From NCBI RefSeq assembly GCF_001866075.3, contig NZ_CP063356.1, forward strand, positions 1,974,164 through 2,038,163: 64,000 nt of DNA, given 5' to 3'. Below, one piece after another: positions 20,572 to 29,634 of the stretch; the first letter of the stretch is position 1, and each line of letters starts with the position of its first letter. Below the pieces are notes generated by a model. The model saw nothing but the letters and a program-made list of their open reading frames with translations, did no database searches and had not been told where the DNA came from. The position numbers and the translations under genes are program-made. This DNA is from Anaerobacillus isosaccharinicus (GTDB lineage: Bacteria; Bacillota; Bacilli; Bacillales; Anaerobacillaceae).

Positions 20572-22005
20572 ATGAATTTTGAAATGGTATGTGGATTAGA
20601 AGTCCACGTTGAACTTAAGACGAATACAAAAATATTTTGTGGGTGTTCGACAGAATTTGGAGCACCACCTAACAGTCAGACGTGCCCTATTTGTTTAGGT
20701 CACCCAGGTGTCTTACCTGTTTTAAATAAACAGGCCGTAGAATTTGGGATGAAGGCATCGATGGCCCTTAATTGTGAAATTGCCTCAATTACTAAGTTTG
20801 ATCGAAAAAATTACTTTTATCCAGATAGCCCAAAAGCCTACCAAATCTCTCAGTTTGACAAGCCAATTGGTGAACATGGATGGATTGATATTGAAGTAAA
20901 TGGTGAGAAAAAGCGAATTGGAATTACGCGAATTCACTTAGAAGAAGATGCAGGAAAGTTAACTCACTCTGAATATGGTGACTATTCATTAGTAGACTTT
21001 AATCGTGTCGGTACGCCTTTAATCGAAATTGTTTCAGAACCTGATATTCGTACTCCAGAAGAAGCTTATGCTTTTTTAGAAAAACTAAAAGCAATCCTAG
21101 AATATACAGAAGTTTCCGATTGCCGCATGGAGGAAGGTTCACTACGTTGTGATGCTAACATTTCATTACGCCCAGTCGGCCAAGAAGAATTTGGCACGAA
21201 GGCAGAGATTAAAAACTTAAATTCATTTGCCCATGTTCAAAAAGGGTTAGCTTACGAAGAAATTCGCCAAGCAGAAGTGTTAAATGCTGGTGGAGAAATC
21301 CTTCAAGAAACAAGACGATGGGATGACGTGAACAAGAAAACGATTTTAATGCGAGTGAAAGAAGGCTCTGATGATTATCGTTACTTCCCAGATCCTGACT
21401 TAGTTGATTTTCATATTGACGATGAGTGGAAAGAGCGAGTTCGTGAGACAATTCCAGAGCTTCCTGATGCTAGGCAAGCTCGGTACACAAGCGAATTAGG
21501 CTTATCTAGCTATGATGCAGGAGTGCTTACTCAGTCAAAAGCTATGGCAGAATTTTTTGAACAAGGGATAACGTTCGATGCTCCACCAAAGTTACTTGCT
21601 AACTGGTTAATGGGTGAAGTAAATGCCTACTTAAAAACAGCGGATAAAGAAATTGGTGATGTACCTTTAACTCCTGAAGCTTTAGCAAAAATGATTGCCC
21701 TTATTGAAATAGGGACAATTTCCAATAAGATTGCTAAAGACGTGTTTAAAGAATTGATTGAAAACGGTGGAGACCCTGAGACGATCGTGAAGGAAAAAGG
21801 ACTTGTTCAGATTTCTGACGAAGGTGAAATTCGCAAGATGATCGTCGGAATTTTAGACCAGAACAAAGCGTCGATTGATGATTTTAAAGCGGGTAAAGAC
21901 AAAGCCATTGGCTTTTTAGTTGGTCAGGTTATGAAGGCTTCAAGAGGTAAGGCAAATCCTCAGTTAGTAAATCAAATTTTACTAGAAGAAATTAAAACGA
22001 GATAA
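20572..22005 (+). CDS. gatB: Aspartyl/glutamyl-tRNA amidotransferase subunit B
   Basis: 477 residues, full length. The kinase-like domain begins [23 protein letters not shown], with zinc-binding Cys pairs in CGCSTEF and CPICLGHPG, then the [15 protein letters not shown] and [11 protein letters not shown] motifs, and [14 protein letters not shown]-type residues for ATP/Mg. The C-terminal Yqey-like tail domain ([34 protein letters not shown]) binds the tRNA. Ribosome site AAGGGGGGA. A strong terminator follows immediately. Confidence 0.97.
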   Translation: MNFEMVCGLEVHVELKTNTKIFCGCSTEFGAPPNSQTCPICLGHPGVLPVLNKQAVEFGMKASMALNCEIASITKFDRKNYFYPDSPKAYQISQFDKPIGEHGWIDIEVNGEKKRIGITRIHLEEDAGKLTHSEYGDYSLVDFNRVGTPLIEIVSEPDIRTPEEAYAFLEKLKAILEYTEVSDCRMEEGSLRCDANISLRPVGQEEFGTKAEIKNLNSFAHVQKGLAYEEIRQAEVLNAGGEILQETRRWDDVNKKTILMRVKEGSDDYRYFPDPDLVDFHIDDEWKERVRETIPELPDARQARYTSELGLSSYDAGVLTQSKAMAEFFEQGITFDAPPKLLANWLMGEVNAYLKTADKEIGDVPLTPEALAKMIALIEIGTISNKIAKDVFKELIENGGDPETIVKEKGLVQISDEGEIRKMIVGILDQNKASIDDFKAGKDKAIGFLVGQVMKASRGKANPQLVNQILLEEIKTR

Positions 22006-22009
22006 TGAT

Positions 22010-22045
22010 AAGCCCCTCGGGAAAGTCCGAGGGGCTTATTTTATA
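22010..22045 (+). terminator. Terminator of gatCAB
   Basis: AAGCCCCTCGG/CCGAGGGGCTT perfect 11-base arms followed by ATTTTAT. Confidence 0.93.
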
Positions 22046-22081
22046 AAATAAAGAGTGGAAAAGAAGCACTTGTTTTTAGTC

Positions 22082-22492
22082 GGTACGAGAAAAAAGGAGT
22101 ATGAAAATCAAATTAAGCGTCAGATATTACGAGTTATTAGGTGGTCACGGGAACAAAAATCAAATTTAGTGCCCAATATTCCCAGTTATTAGGTGAACAC
22201 GGGAGCGAAAATCAAATTTAATGCCTGTAATTTCCAGTTATTAGGTAAATACGGGAACAAAAATGAAATTTAGTGCCCGTCATTTCCAGTTATTAGGTAA
22301 ACACGGGAACAGAAATGAAATTTAGTGCCTGTAATTTCCAATTATTAGGTAAATCCGGGAACAAAAATCAAATTTAATGCCCGATATTTCCAATTATTAG
22401 GTTAACACGGGAACAGAAATTAAATAAAGTGCCCAATATTCCCAGTTATTAGGTAATTACCGGAACAAAAACTAAATAAAGTACTCAACATT
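22082..22492. repeat. Intergenic tandem array, exact 52-bp period, about eight copies
   Basis: The motif TTATTAGG recurs at 22134, 22186, 22238, 22290, 22342, 22394 and 22446, always 52 bases apart. Each unit also holds CGGGAAC, an A-rich stretch, and TAGTGCCCG, giving a short inverted repeat ACGGGnAC/GTnCCCGT in the best copies. The first and last units are degraded. There is no coding frame through it. The rest of the gatB-dgkB spacer, to 22670, shows nothing else apart from AT-rich sequence before dgkB. Confidence 0.93.
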
Positions 22493-22679
22493 AAATAGGG
22501 TATCAAGAGTGCAATCCAGAAATAGCGTCTTACATAATCCCGGTCCTAGAACTTGAAAAGTAAAATAGTTTTTCCTTACAACGAAGTACTTTTATTCCCC
22601 CCCTTAATAAGTTAAAATGGAAATTGATTGTACATGTTAAATGATGGAATTTAGATTGAGACAAAAGGGGTCGTTTTTT

Positions 22680-23594
22680 ATGAAACGGGCACGTTTAATA
22701 TATAATCCTTCAGCTGGTAGGGAACAAGTAAAGCGACAATTACCATACATCCTAGAAAGGCTTGAGAATGTCGGCTATGAAGCGTCGGCTCACGCCACAA
22801 CAGGCAAATATTGTGCCAAAAGGGCGGCAAGACTTGCAGCAGAACGTAATTTTGATTTAGTTATCGCCGCTGGTGGTGACGGAACAATTAACGAAGTCAT
22901 TAATGGGTTAGCGGAATTACCTTATCGACCAAAGCTTGGTATTATTCCTGCTGGAACGACGAATGATTTTGCACGAGCAATTGAAGTTCCCAGGTCATCG
23001 ATTGAAGCCGCTTGCGACGTAATATGTAATGGCTATGAAATGCCGATTGATATAGGCAAAGTAGGAGAGCAATATTTTATTAATATTGCTGGCGGTGGAA
23101 CGTTAACAGAGCTTACCTATGAAGTGCCTAGTAAACTTAAAACGATGATAGGGCAGCTCGCTTACTATGCAAAGGGGATCGAAAAACTCCCTAAGATACA
23201 TCCGGTAAATGTGCGAATTGAGTACGACGGTAAGTTATTTGAGGGAGAAATTATGCTCTTTCTTGTGTCTAATACGAACTCAGTTGGTGGTTTCGAGAGA
23301 TTAGCACCAGGAGCATTGGTGAATGACGGAATGTTTGATTTGCTTATCTTAAGAAAAACAAATTTAGCTGATTTCGTTCGTCTCGCAAGCGCAGCTGTTC
23401 GTGGTGACCACCTTAATGACCCATCTGTCGTTTACGTTCAAGCAAATAGAATTAAAGTCTACGTAGACGAAGTAGTCCATTTAAATTTAGACGGGGAATA
23501 TGGTGGCATGCTCCCAAGTGAGTTTGTTAACTTAAGACACCATTTTCAAATGCTAGTACCAGAAAAGCAGATGAGGAAGTATCTAGGTGAATAA
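22680..23594 (+). CDS. dgkB: Diacylglycerol kinase (lipid kinase) DgkB
   Basis: 304 residues from the ATG at 22680, nine bases after AAAAGGGG; the longer open frame has no site. It phosphorylates diacylglycerol released by lipoteichoic acid synthesis, feeding phosphatidic acid back to phospholipids. Seen: RLIYNPSAGRE, AAGGDGTINEVINGL (nucleotide-binding GGDGT), IIPAGTTNDFARA, a large beta-sandwich domain (FLVSNTNSVGGFERLAPGALVNDGMFDLLIL) and the C-terminal HLNLDGEYGG motif. Position between gatB and rlmCD agrees with yerQ in B. subtilis. Confidence 0.93.
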   Translation: MKRARLIYNPSAGREQVKRQLPYILERLENVGYEASAHATTGKYCAKRAARLAAERNFDLVIAAGGDGTINEVINGLAELPYRPKLGIIPAGTTNDFARAIEVPRSSIEAACDVICNGYEMPIDIGKVGEQYFINIAGGGTLTELTYEVPSKLKTMIGQLAYYAKGIEKLPKIHPVNVRIEYDGKLFEGEIMLFLVSNTNSVGGFERLAPGALVNDGMFDLLILRKTNLADFVRLASAAVRGDHLNDPSVVYVQANRIKVYVDEVVHLNLDGEYGGMLPSEFVNLRHHFQMLVPEKQMRKYLGE

Positions 23595-23722
23595 TGGATG
23601 GAACAGTACTTAAAATAGTAGCGGGGCTACTGGTAAGGTGCAACACGTCATTATAAGGAAATTGACACTTTAAATAGTTCAAGTTTTAAAGCCAAAAGTA
23701 TAATATCTTTCCCACTGTAAAA

Positions 23723-23751
23723 TGGCCCGAAGATCTCTTCGGGCCTTTATT
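23723..23751 (+). terminator. Terminator after dgkB
   Basis: GGCCCGAAGA/TCTTCGGGCC arms followed by TTTAT, about 130 bases after the dgkB stop. Confidence 0.85.
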
Positions 23752-23853
23752 AGATTTGAATTATTTGTATTGAGGACTCGTTTAACAAAGTATCATTTCA
23801 TTATTGCAATTAATAGAGGCTGATAGTAACGAGAGTCTTTTGTACATAAGGAT

Positions 23854-24501
23854 TTACTCTTTTATTTTCAGACCTAATAATTTTGAAAACCCAATTGCTT
23901 GATCTGAAGAAACTTCGCATCCAACCAAACTTTCAAGAGACACATTAATTTGCTCAAATGTACATGTACTAATATCAATTCCTTGAAGTATAGTTTGTGT
24001 AAAATCAATATCATTAAGATCGCATCTATTGAAGCTAACTTTATTTAATTTGGTGTTAAAAAAATTTGCACTTCTCAAAGTCGATTGCTCTAAAATCACT
24101 TGCTTTAAACGTGTTTCTGCAAAGTTGCTTAAATTCAAATCACAGTTGTCAAAAAGAACGTTTCCAAGATTAGCATCTGATAAATCAAAGCCTAAAAGTT
24201 TGCAGTTTTTAAACTCAACTCTATGTATAATGCCTTCACAGAAACGTACATTGGATAAATTACAATTGTCGAAAACCACATCGGTTATATCTATATTCCA
24301 AAAATTACTATCAACAAAGCTCACATTTTTAAAAATAACTTTTGATATGATTAGCCTATCTATTACCTCATTTTCAACTTGAGAATTTTCAACTAAGCAG
24401 TTTACTAACTCAGGTTCTTCTTCATAAAAAAAATCATGAAAATTTGCGCTTTGTAAATTTGTAGGGATTTTTGGGAATTCAATTCTACCTTTTTTTTTCA
24501 T
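23854..24501 (-). CDS. Pentapeptide-repeat protein
   Basis: 215 residues on the minus strand; ATG after AGAGGTG. From about residue 50 to 195 it is built of A(D/N)LxX-type five-residue repeats (e.g. VFDNCNLSNVRF, FKNCKLLGFDLSDANLGNVLFDNCDLNLSNF), which fold as a right-handed quadrilateral beta helix. The family includes Qnr-type gyrase-protecting proteins, but most members have no known role. It is on the opposite strand to its neighbours and absent from the B. subtilis order at this locus, so it is probably acquired or lineage-specific. A short non-repeat N-terminus (RIEFPKIPTNLQSANFHDFF) precedes the helix. Confidence 0.85.
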   Translation of the reverse strand: MKKKGRIEFPKIPTNLQSANFHDFFYEEEPELVNCLVENSQVENEVIDRLIISKVIFKNVSFVDSNFWNIDITDVVFDNCNLSNVRFCEGIIHRVEFKNCKLLGFDLSDANLGNVLFDNCDLNLSNFAETRLKQVILEQSTLRSANFFNTKLNKVSFNRCDLNDIDFTQTILQGIDISTCTFEQINVSLESLVGCEVSSDQAIGFSKLLGLKIKE

Positions 24502-24810
24502 TCTAACACCTCTATAGCTTTCTTTATACTTCTCATTAAATATACCTTATGGATGGTATTTAGCCCTTTGTTATTACAGAAACTGTGTGCATTAGTCCAA
24601 AATTTCTTTAAATAATTTCCTCCTATTAAAAGAAAATAAAACCTTGTTTATTATATCAGCTTCTATATTGAATGAAGCTAATGATAACTTTAGGGATGTA
24701 TTTTTGTAATACTCCCTTTTTGTGTATTAAAATTTTTTTATGATTTGAAAACTTTTCGCGTTTTCCTGAGGTATATAAAGTGAAGAGAGAAACAGAAAGG
24801 AGTGGCAAAC
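24502..24810 (+). promoter_or_regulatory. Spacer with candidate ECF promoter
   Basis: 309 bases, AT-rich, no gene seen. TGAAAAC (24746-24752) and GTATAT (24771-24776), 18 bases apart, are an approximate ECF-type promoter, consistent with autoregulation of the downstream sigma gene. The -35 and spacing differ from the sigma-W ideal. Confidence 0.35.
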
Positions 24811-25332
24811 TTGAGCGATCAAGAAATTATTAAACAAATCCAGAGTGGCAACGACAGTGCCTTTAGAGGATTATATGATTTGTATTATGATTATGCGATT
24901 CGTACTGCAACAATTGTGATGAACCATAATGCTTCTTACGCTGCGGATGCTGTTCAAGAAACGTTTATCCGTGTCTATCAAAATATTCATTTGTATCAAT
25001 CTGATCGACCATTTAAACCGTGGTTTTATAAAATTCTTTTAAATGAATGCAATCGAATTTTAAAACAGAACTCCAAAGTGGTTAGTGTTGGGGAAATTAT
25101 TGAAAGGTCTCAAATAGATCCTAAATTGGAGGATTATGAGGATCTATACGAAGCAATCCAAGGGCTAGAATCACACAATCGAACACCAATTGTATTGAAA
25201 TATTTAAACGGATTTAAGGAACAAGAAATCGCCGATATATTAGAGGAAAACGTTAATACAATAAAATCTCGGCTTTTTAAAGGAAGGCAGAAACTTAAAA
25301 CATTCTTAGAAGCCAAAGAGGAGGCGAACTAA
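24811..25332 (+). CDS. ECF (sigma-70 family) sigma factor
   Basis: 173 residues from the TTG at 24811, eight bases after GAAAGGAG (a GTG nine bases earlier would overlap the site). Region 2: AFRGLYDLYYDYAIRTATIVMNHNASYAADAVQETFIRVYQNI, with FKPWFYKILLNECNR. Region 4: IVLKYLNGFKEQEIADILEENVNTIKSRLFKGRQKLK, the helix-turn-helix for the -35. Length is standard. The stop is directly adjacent to the next ATG, whose product has one membrane helix, so the two form a sigma/anti-sigma pair. Which ECF subgroup it belongs to cannot be fixed here. Confidence 0.9.
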   Translation: MSDQEIIKQIQSGNDSAFRGLYDLYYDYAIRTATIVMNHNASYAADAVQETFIRVYQNIHLYQSDRPFKPWFYKILLNECNRILKQNSKVVSVGEIIERSQIDPKLEDYEDLYEAIQGLESHNRTPIVLKYLNGFKEQEIADILEENVNTIKSRLFKGRQKLKTFLEAKEEAN

Positions 25333-26139
25333 ATGGACGACAAAAACCTCGATAAAGAGATAAATAAAAGTTTATTAAAAAATACAAATGATGTTTCATC
25401 AAAAAAAGAAGATATATGGAAAAGCATTGAAACAAAATTAGCTCTTGATGAAAAAAATAAAAGATTGAAACAGGAGGAGAGTACTATGGAACTTCAACCA
25501 CGTAGTAGAAAAAATGCAAAGAAGAGAAAAAAATCAAAAGGTTGGTTAACCGGAACAATTGCTGCTGCTATCTTATTAGGTATTTTCACAACAACGACAG
25601 ACACAGGTCAGGCGTTTGTTAATAATATCAAAGAGTATTTCGCGCCAGAAAAACAAGTGGTAGAGGAAATTGAAGGAATGCCAGAAGAAAAAGAAGTTGT
25701 TCTTAAAGAAGGAAAAGCGGGTTATATCATTTATATTGATGAGGAAAGATATAATTTGGTTGAAGAAGACGGTTTTGATAAAATTGTTTTCAATCAGGAG
25801 TTAGGCGAACAATATCCAGAGGTATCCATGTCTATTAGGCAAGTAATAGATCAAACACCAGAACAGTTAGCAGAAGAAATTTATGCTGAGCTACAAAACT
25901 CTTATGCGACAGTGAGAGAGGTTGAAACTGTCAATGATCCAGTTGAGGGACTATTAATTTCTGCGATTGATGGAAATGAGTGGGACAGTTTAGTCACTAG
26001 GGTTTATATTGTATCAAATGAAAAAGAAGGAAGCTTTATCATTGAACAAAAATTCTTCCTTGAAGCAGAGGAAGGTCATGGTGCAAGATTTCACCATATG
26101 CTAAGGGAATTTACGATTGTTGAAATTCAAGGAGAATAA
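25333..26139 (+). CDS. Probable membrane anti-sigma factor partner
   Basis: 268 residues beginning at the base after the sigma stop. A charged cytoplasmic N-terminus (about 1-75) is followed by one membrane span (GWLTGTIAAAILLGIFTTT, about 76-95) and a ~170-residue external domain that is acidic and mostly beta (VLKEGKAGYIIYIDEERYNLVEEDG, EGLLISAIDGNEWDSLVTRVYIV). An anti-sigma factor typically binds its sigma on the cytoplasmic side and senses envelope conditions outside. The recognisable ZAS-type Cys/His motif is absent, so the anti-sigma assignment rests on topology and position. Confidence 0.7.
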   Translation: MDDKNLDKEINKSLLKNTNDVSSKKEDIWKSIETKLALDEKNKRLKQEESTMELQPRSRKNAKKRKKSKGWLTGTIAAAILLGIFTTTTDTGQAFVNNIKEYFAPEKQVVEEIEGMPEEKEVVLKEGKAGYIIYIDEERYNLVEEDGFDKIVFNQELGEQYPEVSMSIRQVIDQTPEQLAEEIYAELQNSYATVREVETVNDPVEGLLISAIDGNEWDSLVTRVYIVSNEKEGSFIIEQKFFLEAEEGHGARFHHMLREFTIVEIQGE

Positions 26140-26147
26140 ACAGCATC

Positions 26148-26179
26148 AAAGGTAGAGGAACCATTTCTCTACCTTTTTT
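26148..26179 (+). terminator. Terminator after the sigma/anti-sigma operon
   Basis: AAAGGTAGAG pairs with CTCTACCTTT around a ten-base loop, followed by TTTT. Confidence 0.88.
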
Positions 26180-26191
26180 CATTCTTTAAAT

Positions 26192-26216
26192 GTTTGTAAT
26201 TAGATAAAAAGGGTAT
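26192..26216 (+). promoter_or_regulatory. Sigma-B-type general stress promoter
   Basis: GTTTGT (26192-26197), a 13-base spacer and GGGTAT (26211-26216) fit the sigma-B pattern GTTTAA-N12/14-GGGTAT. It leaves a 5' leader of about 90 bases before the small membrane protein gene. Confidence 0.6.
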
Positions 26217-26310
26217 TTATTCGAGCAAGACGCCGCAATTGACTATCTGTAAAATTTATAAAAATAATTAGCCCAAAGTGGGCAAATAAAATTTGTTAGG
26301 AGTGTTATTT

Positions 26311-26460
26311 ATGCTATGGTTTATATTTTCGGTTTTATTGATCATGTGGCTTTTCGGTTTTGTTTCAGGAAATGTATTCGGTGGATTTATTCATCTATTG
26401 CTAGTTATTGCAATAGTAATGATGCTTATTCGCGTTATACAGGGGCGCAAACCATTCTAG
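26311..26460 (+). CDS. Small membrane protein, Lmo0937 family
   Basis: 49 residues: MLWFIFSVLLIMWLFGFVSG, then FGGFIHLLLVIAIVMMLIRV, ending in QGRKPF. Two hydrophobic helices with a Gly-rich turn match the Lmo0937/YqaE-like tiny proteins of Firmicutes, of unknown function. The ATG follows TTAGGAGTG. A sigma-B-type promoter upstream suggests a general-stress role. Confidence 0.8.
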   Translation: MLWFIFSVLLIMWLFGFVSGNVFGGFIHLLLVIAIVMMLIRVIQGRKPF

Positions 26461-26571
26461 AACATATGAATATTAGTTAGTGGCTAACGATTATAAGTTG
26501 TTGGCAATCTTACATAGAATTGATCGAAAGACGCCAAACTACTATCGTCTAACAAAAAAGGAGGTAGTATT

Positions 26572-27165
26572 ATGGATTTTTATTCAGCAGTAGAAAACAG
26601 AAGGTCAATATATGGGATTAGTAAGGATGTTGAGGTAGCGGAGTCTAGAATTGAAGAAGTGATTAATCATGCTGTTAAACATACTCCGTCTTCATTTAAC
26701 TCTCAAAGTGCAAGAGTAGTTTTGTTAGTGGGAGCGCACCATGATAAATTGTGGGATATCACAAAAGAAACATTAAGAAAAATTGTTCCAGCAGAATCAT
26801 TTGCACCAACAGAGGAAAAAATGGCAAGTTTTAAAAATGGGTTTGGTACGGTTTTATTTTTTGAAGATCAAACAGTAATCGAAGGTTTGCAAAAACAATT
26901 TGAGCTTTATAAAGATAATTTCCCTGTATGGTCAGAGCATTCAAACGGGATGCTCCAATATGTTGTTTGGACCGCGCTAGAAATTGAAGGTCTTGGAGCA
27001 AACCTCCAGCACTACAATCCAATTATTGACGAAGAAGTAAAACAAGAGTGGAATATACCACAAAGCTGGAAACTCATTGCCCAAATGCCTTTTGGGAAAA
27101 AGACAGCAGAACCAGGCGATAAAGAGTTTATACCATTAGAAGAAAGAATTAAGATTTTTAAATAA
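26572..27165 (+). CDS. Nitroreductase family protein (Frm2/HBN1-like)
   Basis: 197 residues. The N-terminus DFYSAVENRRSIYGI is the FMN-contacting Arg pair of nitroreductases; SSFNSQSARVVLL, VWSEHSNGMLQYVVWTALEIEGLGANLQHYNP and PQSWKLIAQMPFG follow the short subfamily with yeast Frm2/HBN1. Such enzymes reduce nitroaromatics or help handle lipid and oxidative stress; the physiological substrate is unknown. AAAGGAGGTAG before the ATG is strong. It is monocistronic, with a terminator downstream. Confidence 0.85.
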   Translation: MDFYSAVENRRSIYGISKDVEVAESRIEEVINHAVKHTPSSFNSQSARVVLLVGAHHDKLWDITKETLRKIVPAESFAPTEEKMASFKNGFGTVLFFEDQTVIEGLQKQFELYKDNFPVWSEHSNGMLQYVVWTALEIEGLGANLQHYNPIIDEEVKQEWNIPQSWKLIAQMPFGKKTAEPGDKEFIPLEERIKIFK

Positions 27166-27218
27166 ACGTTTAATTAACTATTTTTGAGTACCTTGAATTT
27201 GATAATGATTTCATCAAG

Positions 27219-27250
27219 AGAGTATCCGTAATGTTGGGTACTCTTTATTG
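27219..27250 (+). terminator. Terminator after the nitroreductase
   Basis: AGAGTATCC/GGGTACTCT arms (one G-T pair), then TTATT. Lies 50 bases after the stop. Confidence 0.65.
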
Positions 27251-27348
27251 TTGTCTTTCGTTGACAAGATTTATAAGCATTCGCAACGCGAACAAGGTTA
27301 TGATAAAATCAACACTAGTGAAAATAGAGCGAAAAGGAAGTAGAGGCA

Positions 27349-28731
27349 ATGGCAAAAGGAAATATTCCAGTTACAAAAAATCAAGTACTCGAAGTAGCAA
27401 TTGAAGATTTAACTCATGAAGGAGCTGGGGTTGCTAAAATAGACGGTTATGCCCTATTTATTCCGAAAGCTTTACCAGGTGAGCAGGCATTGGTGAAAGT
27501 AATCAAAGTAAATAAAGGCTTCGGCTTTGGGCGGCTATTAGAGGTTATCAAGAAAAGTGAAGACCGTGTCGATGAACCACCTTGTCAAATTTTTGACCAA
27601 TGTGGAGGTTGTCAGCTTCAGCATCTAAGCTACGATGGTCAGCTTAAACAAAAACAAAAACAAGTTCGAGACGTCCTGGAGCGGATTGGGAAGATTACGG
27701 ACGTTGTTGTTTATCCTACTCTTGGAATGGGTGACCCTTGGCGCTACCGAAACAAAGCCCAAGTTCCTTTTGCTGAGCGTGAAGGAGGACTTATTGCTGG
27801 GTTTTATCAAGAAAGAAGCCACGAAATTATTGATATGAATAGTTGTTTGATACAACACGAGGAGAATGATAAAGTTGTTCAAGCTGTGAGGGAAATTGCA
27901 ACTAAGTATGGAGTACGTGGCTATAACGAAGAAAAGCATCAAGGGACATTACGCCATGTCGTAGCCAGATACGGTGTGAACACTGGACAACTTATGGTGG
28001 TATTAGTAACGAGATCCCGTGAGCTTCCAAATAAAAATGAGGTAATTGAAGCAATAAAAGAAAAAATTCCAAACATCACTTCCATCGTTCAAAATATTAA
28101 CTCAAAACGAACAAATGTTATTTTTGGAGACGAAACTGTTCTGCTTTGGGGTGAAGAGTACATTTATGACACGATTGGAGACGTAAAATTCGCCATTTCA
28201 GCCAGGTCGTTTTACCAAGTAAATCCAGAGCAAACAAAAGTACTTTACGATCAAGCTCTTCAATATGCTAATTTAACTGGTTCAGAAACAGTTATTGACG
28301 CTTATTGTGGAATAGGTACAATCTCGTTATTTTTAGCCCAAAGAGCCAAGCGTGTTTATGGTGTCGAAATCGTTCCTGAAGCGATTGATGATGCCAAGCG
28401 AAATGCAAAGCTAAATCAAATGGATAACGTTGACTTTGCTGTTGGTGAAGCTGAAAAAGTCATCCCGTGGTGGTACGCACAAGGCATCCGTGCGGACTGT
28501 ATCGTCGTTGACCCACCACGAAAAGGTTGTGACGAAGCATTGCTTGAAACGATTATTAAAATGAAGCCAAAGCGGGTCGTTTATGTTTCATGTAATCCAG
28601 CTACTCTAGCCAGGGACTTACGTGTATTGGAAGATGGTGGTTTTAAGACTATTGAAGTACAGCCAGTTGATATGTTCCCTCATACAAATCATTGCGAGGT
28701 TGTTGCTCGAATTGAATTAATAAATGAGTAA
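27349..28731 (+). CDS. rlmCD: 23S rRNA (uracil-C5)-methyltransferase RlmCD
   Basis: 460 residues. An N-terminal TRAM domain (about 8-65: [30 protein letters not shown]), a [4Fe-4S] cysteine cluster ([14 protein letters not shown]), a SAM-binding fold ([19 protein letters not shown]) and the catalytic cysteine in [13 protein letters not shown] define the TrmA/RlmCD family. The B. subtilis orthologue YefA makes m5U747 and m5U1939 and lies in the same region after dgkB. ATG after AAGGAAGTAGAGGC. Confidence 0.93.
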   Translation: MAKGNIPVTKNQVLEVAIEDLTHEGAGVAKIDGYALFIPKALPGEQALVKVIKVNKGFGFGRLLEVIKKSEDRVDEPPCQIFDQCGGCQLQHLSYDGQLKQKQKQVRDVLERIGKITDVVVYPTLGMGDPWRYRNKAQVPFAEREGGLIAGFYQERSHEIIDMNSCLIQHEENDKVVQAVREIATKYGVRGYNEEKHQGTLRHVVARYGVNTGQLMVVLVTRSRELPNKNEVIEAIKEKIPNITSIVQNINSKRTNVIFGDETVLLWGEEYIYDTIGDVKFAISARSFYQVNPEQTKVLYDQALQYANLTGSETVIDAYCGIGTISLFLAQRAKRVYGVEIVPEAIDDAKRNAKLNQMDNVDFAVGEAEKVIPWWYAQGIRADCIVVDPPRKGCDEALLETIIKMKPKRVVYVSCNPATLARDLRVLEDGGFKTIEVQPVDMFPHTNHCEVVARIELINE

Positions 28732-28738
28732 TAATCTT

Positions 28739-28769
28739 AGACCACTTTTAATTAAGTGGTCTGTTTTTG
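28739..28769 (+). terminator. Terminator after rlmCD
   Basis: AGACCACTT/AAGTGGTCT arms around a six-base loop, then GTTTTTG. Confidence 0.88.
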
Positions 28770-28866
28770 ATTCAAATAGACTGTTTGTTAAGTTATAATA
28801 AAAGATAATATGATATATTTGCTATTTATTTTTTGAGTAGAATTTAAATGAAAGAAGGAATATTTA

Positions 28867-29226
28867 GTGGTGGAAAACCAAACGCACGAGTCCAAATATA
28901 TTCAACAACACCTAGCAAATGAAAGGACTTATTTAGCTTGGTTACGGACAGCTCTCGCGATTATTGGTATTGGGGTTTTGGTAGCGAGTTTACATTATAA
29001 TACTAAAACGGGAGATAATTTAAAGGATGTTATCGTAGTCGTATTGAGCTTATATACATTTATGGTAGGACTATCTACAATAATTTTTTCTACATATAAT
29101 TATTATCGCATTCGTAAAGGAATTAATTCTCAAACGTTTAAATCCTCTAACAACATTATAATTTATATAACGATATTAATGATTTTTACGTTATTATTTT
29201 TTTTATCCTACATCCTTTTCATATAG
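28867..29226 (+). CDS. DUF202 (YidH-type) membrane protein
   Basis: 119 residues from GTG (two consecutive GTG codons; either may be used, with AAGAAGGAATAT upstream). The motif IQQHLANERTYLAWLRTALAIIGIGVLVASL is diagnostic of DUF202/YidH. Three membrane spans (about 33-50, 62-85, 100-118). Function unknown in the family. Confidence 0.85.
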   Translation: MVENQTHESKYIQQHLANERTYLAWLRTALAIIGIGVLVASLHYNTKTGDNLKDVIVVVLSLYTFMVGLSTIIFSTYNYYRIRKGINSQTFKSSNNIIIYITILMIFTLLFFLSYILFI

Positions 29227-29634
29227 AGAGTGAAATTTAACTGCTCTGTACAACCCTACTGGTAACAAACATCATTCCTAAGACGATAAAGTGATCTTTT
29301 TTCGTATTTAACCTAGATACTGCATAGCAAAGTTCCCCATTTTTGGTCACTTAATAATCCCTCAACTGCTACGCCTTAAGTAGAAATTGGGGATTTTGTT
29401 TTAGCGGAAACATACAAAAAACCACCTGCGGCGATTATAGAAGAATTACAATTTAATTACTTCTATTTTTCGATATTAGTTTTGCGTAAAGGAAAAAAAG
29501 TCTACAATGGTAGTTGGGATTAGATTCTTCACATTAGGACTATGTGTCGTAGATTTAGCTATTTTCTATGGAACAATCGCATAAGGGAAGTAAAATATTT
29601 TTTAAAATTGAATGGCAAAAACAAGGAGATAACG
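29227..29634. other. Spacer before truA: no gene recognised
   Basis: 408 bases. TCCCCATTTTT (29333) and AAATTGGGGA (29387) can pair across a 45-base loop and are followed by TTTTGTTTT, a possible weak terminator for DUF202. A 25-codon ORF at 29506-29583 is hydrophobic (IRFFTLGLCVVDLAIFYG) but lacks a ribosome site, so it was not called. Confidence 0.4.

Noticed and set aside
22082-22492. CRISPR array
   Set aside because: The whole 52-base unit is repeated with scattered substitutions. There are no identical direct repeats separated by unique spacers, and no cas genes are in the window.
29506-29583. 25-codon hydrophobic ORF before truA
   Set aside because: No ribosome site, no neighbour, and no recognised homologue; a chance ORF or a permease remnant cannot be told apart.
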